From the NCBI GenBank assembly GCA_963701385.1, contig CAVOZW010000012.1, positions 47,553 to 111,552 of the forward strand: 64,000 bases of DNA, in the 5' to 3' direction. Below the pieces are notes generated by a model. The model had not been told where the DNA came from. It saw only the letters and a list, made by a program, of their open reading frames with translations, and searched no databases. The translations under genes and the position numbers were made by a program. Below are positions 18,151-28,187 of the stretch, piece after piece (within the stretch, counting starts at the first letter, position 1; every line of letters begins with the position of its first letter). The stretch is from B30-G6 sp963701385 (lineage in GTDB: Bacteria; Desulfobacterota; Desulfobacteria; Desulfobacterales; B30-G6).

Positions 18151-19067
18151 CAAAATAAAGCCAGCGCACGCAGACATGCGTGCTTGTGCCGCTTCCCATT
18201 GTCTGGCGCAATCAGATGGCCGGGAAGACTGATTCCGTATTTGAGTTTCAACCCGTGGGCCTTGAGCACCATTCCGCACAACACGGAAAGCTTTTTTTCC
18301 AACGGGTCTGTATGGATTTTATTCAAACTGAAGCACAAGCAAGGAGAGGCGCCGCCCATAAATTCCTTGACCATCAAACCCTGTCCCTTTGAAAATGCCT
18401 TCCAGAATATGTGCTGGGTAGCATCTCCGTTTTGAAAGCTTCGCAAGCCCTTGAAGTCCTCGACGCTTTCCATTGCAGCGCCTTTCGATGAATGGGCCTG
18501 TAAAAGATCCTGCATGGAAAGCTTTTGCACAGGGACCGGCTTGGGATATACTGGACAGTCCGTAACCAGTTGACAGCTTACGTGGAAATTAAAGAGCCCG
18601 AATGGATATTCCGAATTGATGTACAATTCCCGAGGTGCGAGGCGCCCCCTTTTCTTGGCCGGCAGGGCAAGCGGTACCTTAGGCGAAGTACGCGGCATCA
18701 CGTCAACGATGACCGCCTCACTGTTATCCAGGCTGAACCGAACCGCCATATGCTGCCTTGGCGACATGCGAAGTTTCAATTCAAATATGGCATCTTGTTT
18801 CTCGAACACGGGCAGGGCTTGAATCTCTTCAACCGCTAGCCCTTGAATGTTTCGATAACTGTGAACGAGTGATACCAGCAGCATACTTCCAAGCAGGAAG
18901 GTAAAAAGAAATCCCAGATTGTTGTTGTAATTGATGGAGCCGATCAGCATGGCCAAAAGCGCAACCACAAAGATCCAGCCGTAGCGTGTCGGGAAACACC
19001 TGGTCCGAACGCATCTATCCGGGTGGCCGAAAGAGCTTGTTGTGTTGGCTGCAAATTTAGATCGCAT
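18150..19067 (-). CDS. DUF58 protein
   Basis: A 305-residue protein with two adjacent membrane helices near residues 30-70, followed by a DUF58 region containing RPFQNGD-like SFQNGDATQHIFWKAFSKGQ. DUF58 proteins are regularly encoded next to MoxR AAA+ ATPases and may be their partners. The middle gene of the operon MoxR, DUF58, transglutaminase. The start has no convincing ribosome site; an AAGAGGCG lies about 20 bp upstream. Confidence 0.85.
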   Translation of the reverse strand: MRSKFAANTTSSFGHPDRCVRTRCFPTRYGWIFVVALLAMLIGSINYNNNLGFLFTFLLGSMLLVSLVHSYRNIQGLAVEEIQALPVFEKQDAIFELKLRMSPRQHMAVRFSLDNSEAVIVDVMPRTSPKVPLALPAKKRGRLAPRELYINSEYPFGLFNFHVSCQLVTDCPVYPKPVPVQKLSMQDLLQAHSSKGAAMESVEDFKGLRSFQNGDATQHIFWKAFSKGQGLMVKEFMGGASPCLCFSLNKIHTDPLEKKLSVLCGMVLKAHGLKLKYGISLPGHLIAPDNGKRHKHACLRALALF

Positions 19068-19100
19068 GTCTAATAGGGTCGTTGTCTCGCCTCTTTTAAA

Positions 19101-20015
19101 TTAAGGTATGGGAACCTCAGACAGAATCGTTACCAGCCGTTGCCGGGGTATCTCCTCGAGATCTTCCTTTGACCTCAGGCGGTGCCCGACCACCCATGGC
19201 ATAATTTTTTGAACATCTTCAGGGATAACATAATCGCGGCCACTGATATATGACCAGGACCGAGCAGCCTGCGTTATCGCCATACCGGCCCTGGGTGAAA
19301 GTCCCATGTGAAAATGGGTCGATGTCCGGGTAAACGCAAGAATATCCTGAATATAATTGAGTAATGCATCGGAAATATGCACGTCACCGACCCGCTTCTG
19401 AATTTCCAAAACGTTTTCGGACATGATGCAGGCCGACATGCCTGCCAGTAAATTTCTGATATTCACACTTTTGAGCAATTTTTTCTCGGCCACCCTGTCC
19501 GGATATCCCAGGTCGATACGCATCAAAAAACGATCCAGTTGGGATTCAGGCAGGGGAAACGTGCCATATTGTTCCAGGGGATTCTGGGTGGCAATGACAA
19601 AAAAGGGGCTCTCGAGCCCACGCGTTTTGCCTTCGATGGTAACCTGTTGCTCTTCCATTGCCTCCAATAGGGCGCTCTGGGTTTTCGGGGTGGCGCGGTT
19701 TATCTCATCTACCAGAAGAACCTGTGTAAAAATGGGACCGGGATGAAAAAGAAATGTGCTCTGTTTTCGATCAAATATAGAGGTCCCCAGGATATCACCC
19801 GGTAACATATCGCTCGTAAACTGGACCCGGCGGAACTGTAGCCCAAGACATTTTGAAAGTGCCTTTGCCAGGGTTGTTTTTCCGATGCCCGGAATGTCTT
19901 CTATCAGCAAATGGCCCCTGGCAAAGAGGCACGTCAACGCCAAGCGGATCTGATCCTCTTTTCCCAGAACAACTGCACTGATCTGCATCACGATATTCTG
20001 AAATCGGTCTTGCAT
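19101..20015 (-). CDS. MoxR-family AAA+ ATPase
   Basis: A 304-residue AAA+ protein. Walker A is EDIPGIGKTTLAKAL, Walker B is LLVDEINRA, sensor I is VIATQNPLEQYGTFPLPES, and the arginine-rich C-terminal lid is present. MoxR ATPases act as chaperones for cofactor insertion or complex assembly. ATG 20015 is preferred over an in-frame TTG six codons upstream. It is the first gene of the MoxR-DUF58-transglutaminase operon. Confidence 0.9.
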   Translation of the reverse strand: MQDRFQNIVMQISAVVLGKEDQIRLALTCLFARGHLLIEDIPGIGKTTLAKALSKCLGLQFRRVQFTSDMLPGDILGTSIFDRKQSTFLFHPGPIFTQVLLVDEINRATPKTQSALLEAMEEQQVTIEGKTRGLESPFFVIATQNPLEQYGTFPLPESQLDRFLMRIDLGYPDRVAEKKLLKSVNIRNLLAGMSACIMSENVLEIQKRVGDVHISDALLNYIQDILAFTRTSTHFHMGLSPRAGMAITQAARSWSYISGRDYVIPEDVQKIMPWVVGHRLRSKEDLEEIPRQRLVTILSEVPIP

Positions 20016-20170
20016 GGTGTTGCTGCCTTTCAAAAACCAAATAATTATGTTAATGGGTTTCCCAAAAATGTGAAATACTCGAATGCAGACAGGTTACCAT
20101 GGCACCGGCAAGACTGTCAAAGGATGGCAACACGTCGATCCAAGTCAGACCCAACAGACAGGAGACCCCC

Positions 20171-21817
20171 ATGAACGACAAAAGCTACCAACCCGGTGAA
20201 AGCTACGCATACCCGCTGATCCTCAAGAAGCTGTTCAAAACCCCTCTCGTCTACGCACCCGAAAAGGAGATCGTTTACAGCGACAAATCGCGTTATACTT
20301 ACAAGGACCTGGACGACCGAATTCACTGTTTGGCCGGCGGTCTCCACAAACTGGGCGTTCGACACGGCGACGTGGTTGCCGTGATCGATTATGACTCCCC
20401 AAGGTATCTGGAGTGCTTCTTTGCCATTCCCATGATGGGAGCGATTCTGCAGACTGTCAACTGGCGGTTATCCAGCGAACAGATCGTATATACCATCAAC
20501 CATACCCAAGCCAAAACCATAATCACGCATTCTGATTTTGTGCCTGTTATTGGGGCTGTTAGAGAGCAACTGCACTATTTAAAAACCCTTATTGTCATAA
20601 GGGAAGATGCCACGGTACCAGACGCAACGCTGTTGGCGGATGCCGACTACGAAGAAATGCTTGCTTCGGTTACACCTTCTTATGCGTTTCCTGATCTTGA
20701 CGAAAATATGAAAGCCACGACATTCTATACCACCGGCACAACGGGTAAGCCCAAAGGGGTTTATTATTCGCACCGACAACTGGTTTTGCATACGCTGTCC
20801 GTCAGCATCGCCTCCAGTGCCTATCATACCATATCCCGGTTCCGCTCAAACGATGTTTACATGCCCCTGACACCCATGTTCCATGTTCACGCATGGGGGT
20901 TTCCGTTTGTCGCAACCCTATTGGGGGCCAAACAGGTTTATCCCGGTCCCTATGAGCCGCAAAAAATACTTAAACTGATCGAAACCGAAAAAGTGACCTT
21001 TTCCCATTGTGTCCCCACGATTCTGCAAATGATCATCACAAATCCCATGGCAAAAGCGGTTGATCTGTCACACTGGAAAGTGGTCATGGGCGGTTCGCAA
21101 CTCCCAAAAGGCCTGGCTCGGCAAGCCATGCGTCTCGGTATTGAAATTCATGCCGGCTATGGGATGTCAGAGACCGGACCCGTCATGACCATTGCGACAC
21201 CCAATGAATCCATGCTGAACTGGGAAGGTGACGACTACTTGAATGTCATTACCAAAACCGGGAAACCCTTGCCATTGGCAGAAATCGAGGTGGTGGATGC
21301 AAACGACCAAGGACTCCCCCACGACGGCGTGACCACCGGAGAGGTGGTCATGCGCTCACCCTGGCTCACACAGAGCTATTTCAAGGCGCCGGACAAAACA
21401 AAGGCGCTATGGCAAAAGGGTTGGCTTCATAGCGGCGACGTTGGGCATATCGATGAAAATGGGTACCTTCAGATAACGGACAGGATAAAAGATGTCATCA
21501 AAAGCGGCGGCGAATGGGTCTCATCCCTTGATCTAGAAAATATCATGAGCCAGCACGAGGCCGTTCTGGAATCTGCTGCCATCGGCATCCATGACGATAA
21601 ATGGGGCGAACGCCCCATGATGATCATCACCCTGAAACCTGAATACAGGGGCAAGATATCAGCTGAAGATTTCAAGGTCTACATGCAGGCATTTGCAAAA
21701 CAGGGCAAGCTTCCCAAATATGGTATTCCAGATCGATACGAATTCGTTGAAAGCATCGCCAAAACCAGCGTGGGCAAATTGGACAAGAAAGCGTTGCGAA
21801 AGCAATTCAGCGCCTAA
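20171..21817 (+). CDS. Fatty-acid / acyl-CoA ligase (AMP-forming)
   Basis: A 548-residue ANL-superfamily enzyme. The phosphate-binding loop is YTTGTTGKPKG; GYGMSETGP, the hinge region SGDVGHIDENGYLQITDR, and the catalytic lysine near TSVGKLDKKALRK are all present. It activates a carboxylic acid to acyl-AMP and then acyl-CoA; the length and sequence resemble medium- or long-chain fatty-acid ligases of FadD type. ATG 20171 follows AGGAGA; earlier in-frame codons lack a ribosome site. Confidence 0.88.
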   Translation: MNDKSYQPGESYAYPLILKKLFKTPLVYAPEKEIVYSDKSRYTYKDLDDRIHCLAGGLHKLGVRHGDVVAVIDYDSPRYLECFFAIPMMGAILQTVNWRLSSEQIVYTINHTQAKTIITHSDFVPVIGAVREQLHYLKTLIVIREDATVPDATLLADADYEEMLASVTPSYAFPDLDENMKATTFYTTGTTGKPKGVYYSHRQLVLHTLSVSIASSAYHTISRFRSNDVYMPLTPMFHVHAWGFPFVATLLGAKQVYPGPYEPQKILKLIETEKVTFSHCVPTILQMIITNPMAKAVDLSHWKVVMGGSQLPKGLARQAMRLGIEIHAGYGMSETGPVMTIATPNESMLNWEGDDYLNVITKTGKPLPLAEIEVVDANDQGLPHDGVTTGEVVMRSPWLTQSYFKAPDKTKALWQKGWLHSGDVGHIDENGYLQITDRIKDVIKSGGEWVSSLDLENIMSQHEAVLESAAIGIHDDKWGERPMMIITLKPEYRGKISAEDFKVYMQAFAKQGKLPKYGIPDRYEFVESIAKTSVGKLDKKALRKQFSA

Positions 21818-21880
21818 CACAGACGATAGCCCGTTGAGCATTTATCAGTGAAGGATCTGCTGCCTGCAATCCAATAATGG

Positions 21881-22801
21881 CTAATCGCGGACCAGCTTCA
21901 AGTCTCTGGCCTGCTCCCAAAGCTGTCTGGCCAATCGTATGGTGGCATTGTCCACCATACTGCCACCCAGAGATATGGCACCGCGGCCCGATTTCGCAGC
22001 CGCATCGTAGGCCTCAATGACCATTCGTGCTCGCTCGATCTCTTCAGGAGATGGTGAAAAAATCGTGTTGACAATGTCGATCTGGTCCGGATGGATGACC
22101 CATTTTCCATCACAGCCCAGCGCGTTTGCCATGCAGGCGGATCGACGCAACCCTTCGAGATCTTTGAAATTACCAAACGGCGCATCCATCACCAACAACC
22201 CGTTGGCCTTGGCCGCCATTATGATGCGGCTCAATGGGAAATGCCACCGATGGCCCGGGTAGGCGTCTGCCTCTGCCTCGCCATGCCCCGAAACAGATAC
22301 CAGTCTCGCACCAATGGAAGCTGAATAGTCGGCAATCCCGAATACCAAAGAGATCATGCGGTTGCTGGCCTTGGCAGTACGGGACACATTTTCAAGACCT
22401 GCGGCACTTTCGATGGATGCCTCAATTTTGATCCGGTTCAAACGTTGTTTATCCATCTCGATCCCTTCGAGCAGTCGATGTACAAAATGAATGTCACCCG
22501 GGTGATTCACCTTTGGAACAACCACGGCATCCAGTAAATGACCGACATTTTCGATGATATCAACAAGGTCCCTGTATGCAAAGGGGGAATCAAGCGCATT
22601 GCAACGTATGCTAACGGTTTTTTTGTGCCATTCCAGGGAGAGAAGAGATCGAATCACCTGCGCCCTGGCGGCCTTCTTTTGATCCACGGGCACGCTGTCC
22701 TCGAGATCAAACATCACGATATCCGCTGCGCTGTCCCTGGCTTTTGGGTGCATTTTTTCAACGTGGCCCGGTACGGACAAAATCGATCGTCTCGATTTCA
22801 T
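21881..22801 (-). CDS. HpcH/HpaI aldolase family, CitE-like (malyl-/citramalyl-CoA lyase type)
   Basis: A 306-residue TIM-barrel protein of the citrate lyase beta / malyl-CoA lyase group. It starts RSILSVPGHVEKMHPKA and shows MFDLEDSVP with the Mg-binding acidic residues, plus IEASIESAAGLEN and GCDGKWVIHPDQI. CitE-like proteins cleave CoA thioesters such as malyl-CoA or citramalyl-CoA. The start has AGAGGAG upstream. It is convergent with the acyl-CoA ligase and stands alone on its strand. Confidence 0.85.
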   Translation of the reverse strand: MKSRRSILSVPGHVEKMHPKARDSAADIVMFDLEDSVPVDQKKAARAQVIRSLLSLEWHKKTVSIRCNALDSPFAYRDLVDIIENVGHLLDAVVVPKVNHPGDIHFVHRLLEGIEMDKQRLNRIKIEASIESAAGLENVSRTAKASNRMISLVFGIADYSASIGARLVSVSGHGEAEADAYPGHRWHFPLSRIIMAAKANGLLVMDAPFGNFKDLEGLRRSACMANALGCDGKWVIHPDQIDIVNTIFSPSPEEIERARMVIEAYDAAAKSGRGAISLGGSMVDNATIRLARQLWEQARDLKLVRD

Positions 22802-23097
22802 AAAATACGCTCCTCTGACAAGTGTTGTTGCATACCCGGGTCAATCCGGGAAATTTCAGATCATTGCTTTATCCTATCCTCGTGTCATCTTATAAACCCA
22901 ATATCAATTTTTCAAGTCTCTTGATACTTGCTGCTGTCTAAAAAATGGTGTAATGGTGAAGCATCACCCAGGTAAGATGATCAAACGGGCTTGCGATGAA
23001 ATCTGTTACCATAAGGACGTTCACGCCTTTGTTTTTATTCGTCTTCCGCTTGCTTTAAAACGCAAACCGTCATCTCGTGTCCTAAACGATATTTTTC
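22802..23097. other. Upstream part of the hpcH-rplU divergent region
   Basis: No gene was recognised. A short hairpin GGTGA-AGCA-TCACC lies at 22955-22968. The rplU promoter begins at 23098. Otherwise nothing clear is seen. Confidence 0.4.
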
Positions 23098-23126
23098 TTG
23101 ACATTTTTTAAATATATTATCATAGT
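23098..23126 (+). promoter_or_regulatory. Sigma-70 promoter for the rplU-rpmA-obgE operon
   Basis: A perfect -35 TTGACA (23098-23103) is followed after 17 bases by CATAGT (23121-23126) as -10. The start would be near 23133, leaving a leader of about 65 nt before the rplU ATG. The spacer is AT-rich, as in strong ribosomal promoters. Confidence 0.7.
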
Positions 23127-23197
23127 ACTTATTTCTCGAATTGATACAATTGGCATCAAGACACACATCGTCAGATAGCATATAGGAGGCATCAAGC

Positions 23198-23512
23198 ATG
23201 TACGCTGTAGTATCGACGGGCGGAAAGCAATATAGAGTACAAAAAGGGGAAACGCTGAAGATCGAAAAGATACCCGGGGACATTGGATCCCGGATCGACT
23301 TTGACCAGATTCTGATGGTTTCCGATGGCGATCGTGTTGAAATCGGTCAGCCGATGGTCGAGAATGCGGTTGTTCACGGTCAAATCGTGGAGCAGGGAAA
23401 GCACAAGAAAATTCTGGTGTTCAAATACAAGCGGCGCAAGCGTTATCGCAGAAAACAAGGCCACAGACAACAATTTACGGCCGTCAGAATCGACGACATA
23501 TCGGTTCAATAG
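23198..23512 (+). CDS. rplU: 50S ribosomal protein L21
   Basis: 104 residues, the normal length for bL21, starting MYAVVSTGGKQYRV and ending with the RRRKRYRRKQGHRQQF basic region that contacts 23S rRNA. ATAGGAGGC lies before the ATG. It is the first gene of the conserved L21-L27-Obg operon. Confidence 0.97.
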   Translation: MYAVVSTGGKQYRVQKGETLKIEKIPGDIGSRIDFDQILMVSDGDRVEIGQPMVENAVVHGQIVEQGKHKKILVFKYKRRKRYRRKQGHRQQFTAVRIDDISVQ

Positions 23513-23578
23513 CGGCCTGAACACAGTCGGAATGACGGAAACAACCACTGTTGGGGTTGTTGAAAAGGGAGTGATACA

Positions 23579-23833
23579 ATGGCACATAAAAAAGCGGGCG
23601 GAAGCTCAAAAAACGGTCGCGACAGCAATGGTCAGCGTCGAGGTGTCAAGCGCTATGGCGGACAGATCGTCAGCGCTGGGAACATTCTCGTTCGCCAGTT
23701 GGGCACCAGGATACATCCCGGCGAAAATGTCGGCCTGGGTAAAGACTACACGCTTTTCGCCAAAATAGACGGTATTGTTTCGTATGAAAGATTGGGTCGA
23801 TCACGAAAAAAAGTCAGTGTTTATGCCGTGTGA
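23579..23833 (+). CDS. rpmA: 50S ribosomal protein L27
   Basis: 84 residues, normal for bL27, with the N-terminal MAHKKAGGSSKNGRDS that reaches towards the peptidyl-transferase centre. GGGAGTG precedes the ATG. There is no N-terminal extension of the cleaved Firmicutes type. The stop overlaps the GTG start of obgE. Confidence 0.97.
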   Translation: MAHKKAGGSSKNGRDSNGQRRGVKRYGGQIVSAGNILVRQLGTRIHPGENVGLGKDYTLFAKIDGIVSYERLGRSRKKVSVYAV

Positions 23834-24825
23834 AATTCATCGACGAAGCCAAAATAACCATCCAGTCCGGAGATGGCGGAAGCGGCTGCGTTAGCTTCAG
23901 GCGCGAAAAATTTATTCCCCGCGGCGGACCCGACGGGGGAGATGGCGGCAAAGGCGGTGATGTTATCCTGAAATCATCGCCCAGAAAACGAACGCTTTAC
24001 GATTTTCGTTACAAACGTCACCTGAAAGCGAAGAATGGCGCCGGTGGTCAGGGAAAAAAGAAAGCCGGGAAAAAAGGGGGCGATATTGTCATAGAAGTTC
24101 CCGCTGGAACCGTAATCACCAATAGCGAGACAGGGGAAATTCTGAAAGATTTCATAACCCCCGGGGAAACATTCGTTGCCGCAACCGGTGGACGGGGGGG
24201 GCAAGGAAACTACCACTTCAAAACATCCACCCGCCGGACACCTCGCTTTGCTCAGCCTGGCGAGCCCGGGCAGACAATTCAAGTAAAACTGGAACTCAAA
24301 CTTATCGCCGATGTCGGTCTTATTGGCCTGCCCAATGCCGGCAAATCCACACTGATCAGCAAGATATCCGCTGCAAGACCCAAAATTGGCGCCTACCCCT
24401 TTACGACCCTGGTTCCGAACCTCGGTGTCGTTTACACCGATTGGGGTGAACCCTTTGTTGTAGCGGATATTCCCGGTCTCATTGAAGGGGCCCACGAGGG
24501 GGCTGGTTTGGGAACCCAGTTTTTGCGTCATGTCGAACGAACACGTATACTGGTTCACCTGATCGATGCTTCGACACTGGATCCGGAAAACATTTTGTCA
24601 GCATACCTCACGGTCAATCATGAGCTCGAAAAGTATAGCCTAAAACTGTTTAACAGAAAGCAGTTACTGGTGTTGAACAAAATGGATACAGATGGATCCG
24701 AAGAAAAAGCCAGGTGTTTTAGGGAAGCGCTTGGAGACAATGAGGTACTGTCTATATCCGCACTGGCCGGTACGGGCATTCAAACCCTGCTGTCACGCAT
24801 CCTGAGCCTGCTGGAAAGGAGCTGA
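23830..24825 (+). CDS. obgE: GTPase Obg / CgtA
   Basis: 331 residues. The glycine-rich Obg domain (about 1-158) contains GPDGGDGGKGGDV, and is followed by the G domain with G1 GLPNAGKST, G3 DIPGLIEGA and G4 NKMD. The optional C-terminal OCT domain is absent. It binds the 50S subunit and acts in ribosome maturation and stress control. The GTG start overlaps the rpmA stop (GTGA), indicating coupling. Confidence 0.95.
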   Translation: MKFIDEAKITIQSGDGGSGCVSFRREKFIPRGGPDGGDGGKGGDVILKSSPRKRTLYDFRYKRHLKAKNGAGGQGKKKAGKKGGDIVIEVPAGTVITNSETGEILKDFITPGETFVAATGGRGGQGNYHFKTSTRRTPRFAQPGEPGQTIQVKLELKLIADVGLIGLPNAGKSTLISKISAARPKIGAYPFTTLVPNLGVVYTDWGEPFVVADIPGLIEGAHEGAGLGTQFLRHVERTRILVHLIDASTLDPENILSAYLTVNHELEKYSLKLFNRKQLLVLNKMDTDGSEEKARCFREALGDNEVLSISALAGTGIQTLLSRILSLLERS

Positions 24826-24828
24826 CCC

Positions 24829-25494
24829 ATGCGGATCGGGTTGTTTGGCGGAACATTTAACCCCGTTCACCATGGGCATCTGCGTGCTGCAGTGGAGGTG
24901 TGCGAAGGGTTTGATCTGAAAAATCTGATCTTTATACCCTCAGCGCTTCCACCCCACAAAGATATCAAGGAGGTGGCTTCGGCCGAAGACCGCCTTGAAA
25001 TGGTAAGACTTGCCATAGCGGACACCCCAGAATTCATTCTATCGGATGTCGAGTTGAAACGTCCCGGTCTCTCTTACACCGTCGATACCGTCAACCACTT
25101 CAAAAAGAACCCAAGCACCAAGGTGGAACTTTTTCTCGTTATGGGGATTGATGCGTTTCTAGAAATCGATACGTGGAAATCCTTTCAACAACTGTTCCGT
25201 ATGCTCCCCATGATCATCATGACGCGGCCCCTTCCGGATGGCCAAGCGCACAGCCTCGAGTGGGAAAACATGACCACATTTATTCAAGAAAAAATTTCGG
25301 AAGATTATCGATTCTCGGAAAGGGCGCGCTGTTATCACCACGACCGACATCACCCTGTCTATCGGTTCAATATCAGTATGTTGGATATTTCTGGAACAAA
25401 GATACGGCACTTGATACAACAGGGTCGTTCGATTCGGTTTCTGCTTCCCGAAAAGGTCGGAAAATATATTTATGAACGAAGGATCTACGCATGA
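24829..25494 (+). CDS. nadD: Nicotinate-nucleotide adenylyltransferase
   Basis: 221 residues. The nucleotidyltransferase motif GLFGGTFNPVHHGHL lies at the N-terminus and the C-terminal ISGTKIRHLI motif is present. It makes deamido-NAD from nicotinate mononucleotide and ATP. It starts 3 bp after obgE and overlaps rsfS by 4 bp. Confidence 0.93.
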   Translation: MRIGLFGGTFNPVHHGHLRAAVEVCEGFDLKNLIFIPSALPPHKDIKEVASAEDRLEMVRLAIADTPEFILSDVELKRPGLSYTVDTVNHFKKNPSTKVELFLVMGIDAFLEIDTWKSFQQLFRMLPMIIMTRPLPDGQAHSLEWENMTTFIQEKISEDYRFSERARCYHHDRHHPVYRFNISMLDISGTKIRHLIQQGRSIRFLLPEKVGKYIYERRIYA

Positions 25495-25871
25495 CAGACA
25501 TCGACAGCATGTCATTGAATTCGGCGATCAAACCATTTGTCAATGCTGTATTGGATAGAAAGGCGATCCAGGTCGTCATCATGGATATGCGCGACTTGAC
25601 GTCCGTTGCAGATGCATTTATTATCTGTTCGGGAAGGTCGAATCGCCAGGTGACGGCTATCGCCGATTTTGTTCAACGCGATTTGAAAAAAAAAGGTAAA
25701 AAACCGATCAATGTCGAAGGGAAGAAAGAAGGGCACTGGGTTTTGATGGACTACGGTGACGTCATAATCCATATCTTTTACGATTCCTTGCGACATTTTT
25801 ATGACCTGGAAGGCCTTTGGATCGATGCCAAGCGGCTTTCGGCAGACTCGCTGATAAGAACAGACAATTAA
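25491..25871 (+). CDS. rsfS: Ribosome silencing factor RsfS
   Basis: 126 residues, the usual size for RsfS/Iojap, with VADAFIICSGRSNRQVTAIA and the WVLMDYGDVIIHIF block. It binds L14 and blocks subunit joining in starvation. The ATGA overlap with nadD is common in this gene order. Confidence 0.93.
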   Translation: MTDIDSMSLNSAIKPFVNAVLDRKAIQVVIMDMRDLTSVADAFIICSGRSNRQVTAIADFVQRDLKKKGKKPINVEGKKEGHWVLMDYGDVIIHIFYDSLRHFYDLEGLWIDAKRLSADSLIRTDN

Positions 25872-25899
25872 ATCTTGTAACGAATTCATGAAAGGCAAC

Positions 25900-27474
25900 A
25901 TGCTTAAACATCACAGGCGCTGTATGCTGATTATTTTGGATGGATGGGGTGTACGGGAAGAAATACTGGGGAATGCCGTCGCACAAGCAAACATGCCCTT
26001 CTTGAACAAAATTCAGAAACAATACCCCTGTTCGCAGCTGCTGACATTCGGTAAAGCGGTGGGTCTGCCCGATAAGATAATGGGAAATTCCGAAGTCGGG
26101 CATTTGAATATCGGTGCCGGCCGGGTCGTCTATCAGGATCTAATGCGAATCGACAAGGCCATTGAAGATGGCAGCTTTTTTGAGAACGAGGCCATCAGCC
26201 GGCTGATGGAAAGGGTCAAGAAAAACCATTCCACACTTCATCTCATGGGGCTTGTTTCCGACGGCGGTGTTCATAGCCAATTGATGCATCTTCTCGCTCT
26301 CCTGGACATGGCCGGACGCCGGCAACTGGACCAGGTGGTCGTTCATGCCATCCTTGACGGAAGAGATACCCCGCCCACCAGTGGTGTCACGTACCTTTCG
26401 ACACTACAGTCCCATATCGAAGCCTCCGGATTCGGTGCCATCGCGTCCATCTGCGGCCGGTTTTATGCCATGGACAGGGATAAGCGATGGGATCGTATTG
26501 AGAAAGCGTTTAACCTCTACACCCGTGGGCAGGGCATTCAGGCGACCGATCCCATCGCCGCTATAAACAGCGCCTATGCAAAAAAAGAAACCGATGAATT
26601 CATCAATCCCATCGTGATGGTCGAAGCAGACGGCACCCCCCGGGGAACGATAAAAAATGGCGACGGCATCCTTTTTTTCAATTTCCGTGCCGATCGAGCC
26701 AGGGAAATTACCCGCGCGTTGACAGACAGGACCTTCGATGAATTTGAGCGCAATCCCATGCCGGACCTGTGCGATTATACATGCATGACCCGCTTTGATG
26801 AGGGCTTTTCACTGCCCATCGCTTTTGAACCGGTTTTTATGGTCAACATTTTAGGCGAGATCATCAGCAGGAAGGGTCTGCGGCAACTCAGAATCGCAGA
26901 AACGGAAAAATACGCCCACGTCACTTATTTTTTTAATGGGGGCCGCGAAGAACCTTTTGAGGGAGAAGATCGTTGTCTCATACCCTCACCCCGAGAGGTT
27001 TCGACGTATGATCAAAAACCCGAAATGAGTGCCCTTGAGGTGACTCGGGAAGTCATCCAGCGCATCACCTCCGACGCCTACGATTTGATCATACTCAATT
27101 TTGCCAATATGGACATGGTTGGGCACACCGGCATGATGCCGGCCGCCATCAAGGCCTGTGAAACAATCGATCGCTGCGTCGAGAAAATCACCCAAAAACT
27201 ACATGAAAAGCAATGGGCGGCCATTGTCACGGCAGATCACGGAAATGCGGAGAAGATGATCGATGAAGAAGGCAAGCCTTACACCGCCCACACGGTGGGC
27301 CGGGTGAGATGTATTCTCGTGGATGACACACGTGCCCGCCTGGCGCTCAACGATGGGGCCTTGTGTGACATCGCCCCCACCATCCTGGAAATCATGGGCC
27401 TAGACCAGCCGGCGGAAATGACGGGAAAATCATTGTTGGTCGATTCTGAAAATACAGTCCAAAACAACACCTGA
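25900..27474 (+). CDS. gpmI: 2,3-bisphosphoglycerate-independent phosphoglycerate mutase
   Basis: 524 residues, typical for the manganese-dependent enzyme. Visible are LIILDGWG at the N-terminus, the catalytic serine in MGNSEVGHLNIG, HAILDGRDTPP, and the metal-binding VTADHGNAEKM and PYTAHT. It interconverts 2- and 3-phosphoglycerate. ATG 25900 has AAAGGCAAC upstream; the earlier ATG at 25888 has no ribosome site. It is the last gene of the rplU-led run. Confidence 0.93.
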   Translation: MLKHHRRCMLIILDGWGVREEILGNAVAQANMPFLNKIQKQYPCSQLLTFGKAVGLPDKIMGNSEVGHLNIGAGRVVYQDLMRIDKAIEDGSFFENEAISRLMERVKKNHSTLHLMGLVSDGGVHSQLMHLLALLDMAGRRQLDQVVVHAILDGRDTPPTSGVTYLSTLQSHIEASGFGAIASICGRFYAMDRDKRWDRIEKAFNLYTRGQGIQATDPIAAINSAYAKKETDEFINPIVMVEADGTPRGTIKNGDGILFFNFRADRAREITRALTDRTFDEFERNPMPDLCDYTCMTRFDEGFSLPIAFEPVFMVNILGEIISRKGLRQLRIAETEKYAHVTYFFNGGREEPFEGEDRCLIPSPREVSTYDQKPEMSALEVTREVIQRITSDAYDLIILNFANMDMVGHTGMMPAAIKACETIDRCVEKITQKLHEKQWAAIVTADHGNAEKMIDEEGKPYTAHTVGRVRCILVDDTRARLALNDGALCDIAPTILEIMGLDQPAEMTGKSLLVDSENTVQNNT

Positions 27475-27509
27475 GGCTGTAAGCATTAATCGATAAGCCG
27501 CTTCAACAA

Positions 27510-28187
27510 CTATACCCCTGCCACATCTTTTCCACAGTGCTTGCACACCTTGGCCCGTTTTTTGATGACTTCGGCACAGAAAGGGCACTCGCGGGTAAAA
27601 AACCGCTCGTGGATCTGTTTCACCGAATCCGCCAATTGTTTTTCCACCAACTCGTTGCCCACCCGCAGGTTCCGCAAGGGCTCTACGGCCTCCAGGTCTC
27701 CAATGTCCCCGATCATTTCGGCGGCTTTCAATCGTACCCGAGCGGGTTCCGTGGGGTCGAGAAGCATACGCAACATCGTGGGGGTGTCTTTGTCCACATA
27801 ACACTGTGCCAGGATTGAAAATCCCTTCTTGATTGCCTCTTTAAGCATTTCTTCCTGGAGCAATACCTGATCGTCAATGATCTGCCCCTGACCCCCCATG
27901 GGACTGAAAACCGGCATGAACTCAAACTGGTCGGTCCCGGGGTAGTTTATCTGCCGGTAGGATGCAGCCTGATTGTAATTCTCTTTCAGATTGTCCCAGC
28001 CCTGGCAATAGATGGGGCAGTCGTCATTGAAACAGATATAAAGATAGGGCGTACCCCACCCCAAACCATCGCTGAAATTAATGGGCGGCACCTCCCACAA
28101 ATTCATGGTTTGGCCGCATTTGGGACAGCTTGGTTTGTCCTGGACCATTATTTTTTCCAGAACCTGTTCTTTGGTTTCAATATTCAT
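27510..28187 (-). CDS. Double zinc-ribbon protein with HEAT-like middle
   Basis: A 225-residue protein with a zinc ribbon near the N-terminus (CPKCG ... CFNDDC) and one at the C-terminus (CPFCAEVIKKRAKVCKHC). Between them lies a helical part with LKAAEMIGDIGDLEAVEPLRNL, typical of HEAT-type repeats. No enzyme motif is seen; a protein-binding or nucleic-acid-binding role is possible. Start 28187 follows GGAGATCAAG, which overlaps an in-frame upstream ATG at 28199. It is convergent with gpmI. Confidence 0.6.
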   Translation of the reverse strand: MNIETKEQVLEKIMVQDKPSCPKCGQTMNLWEVPPINFSDGLGWGTPYLYICFNDDCPIYCQGWDNLKENYNQAASYRQINYPGTDQFEFMPVFSPMGGQGQIIDDQVLLQEEMLKEAIKKGFSILAQCYVDKDTPTMLRMLLDPTEPARVRLKAAEMIGDIGDLEAVEPLRNLRVGNELVEKQLADSVKQIHERFFTRECPFCAEVIKKRAKVCKHCGKDVAGV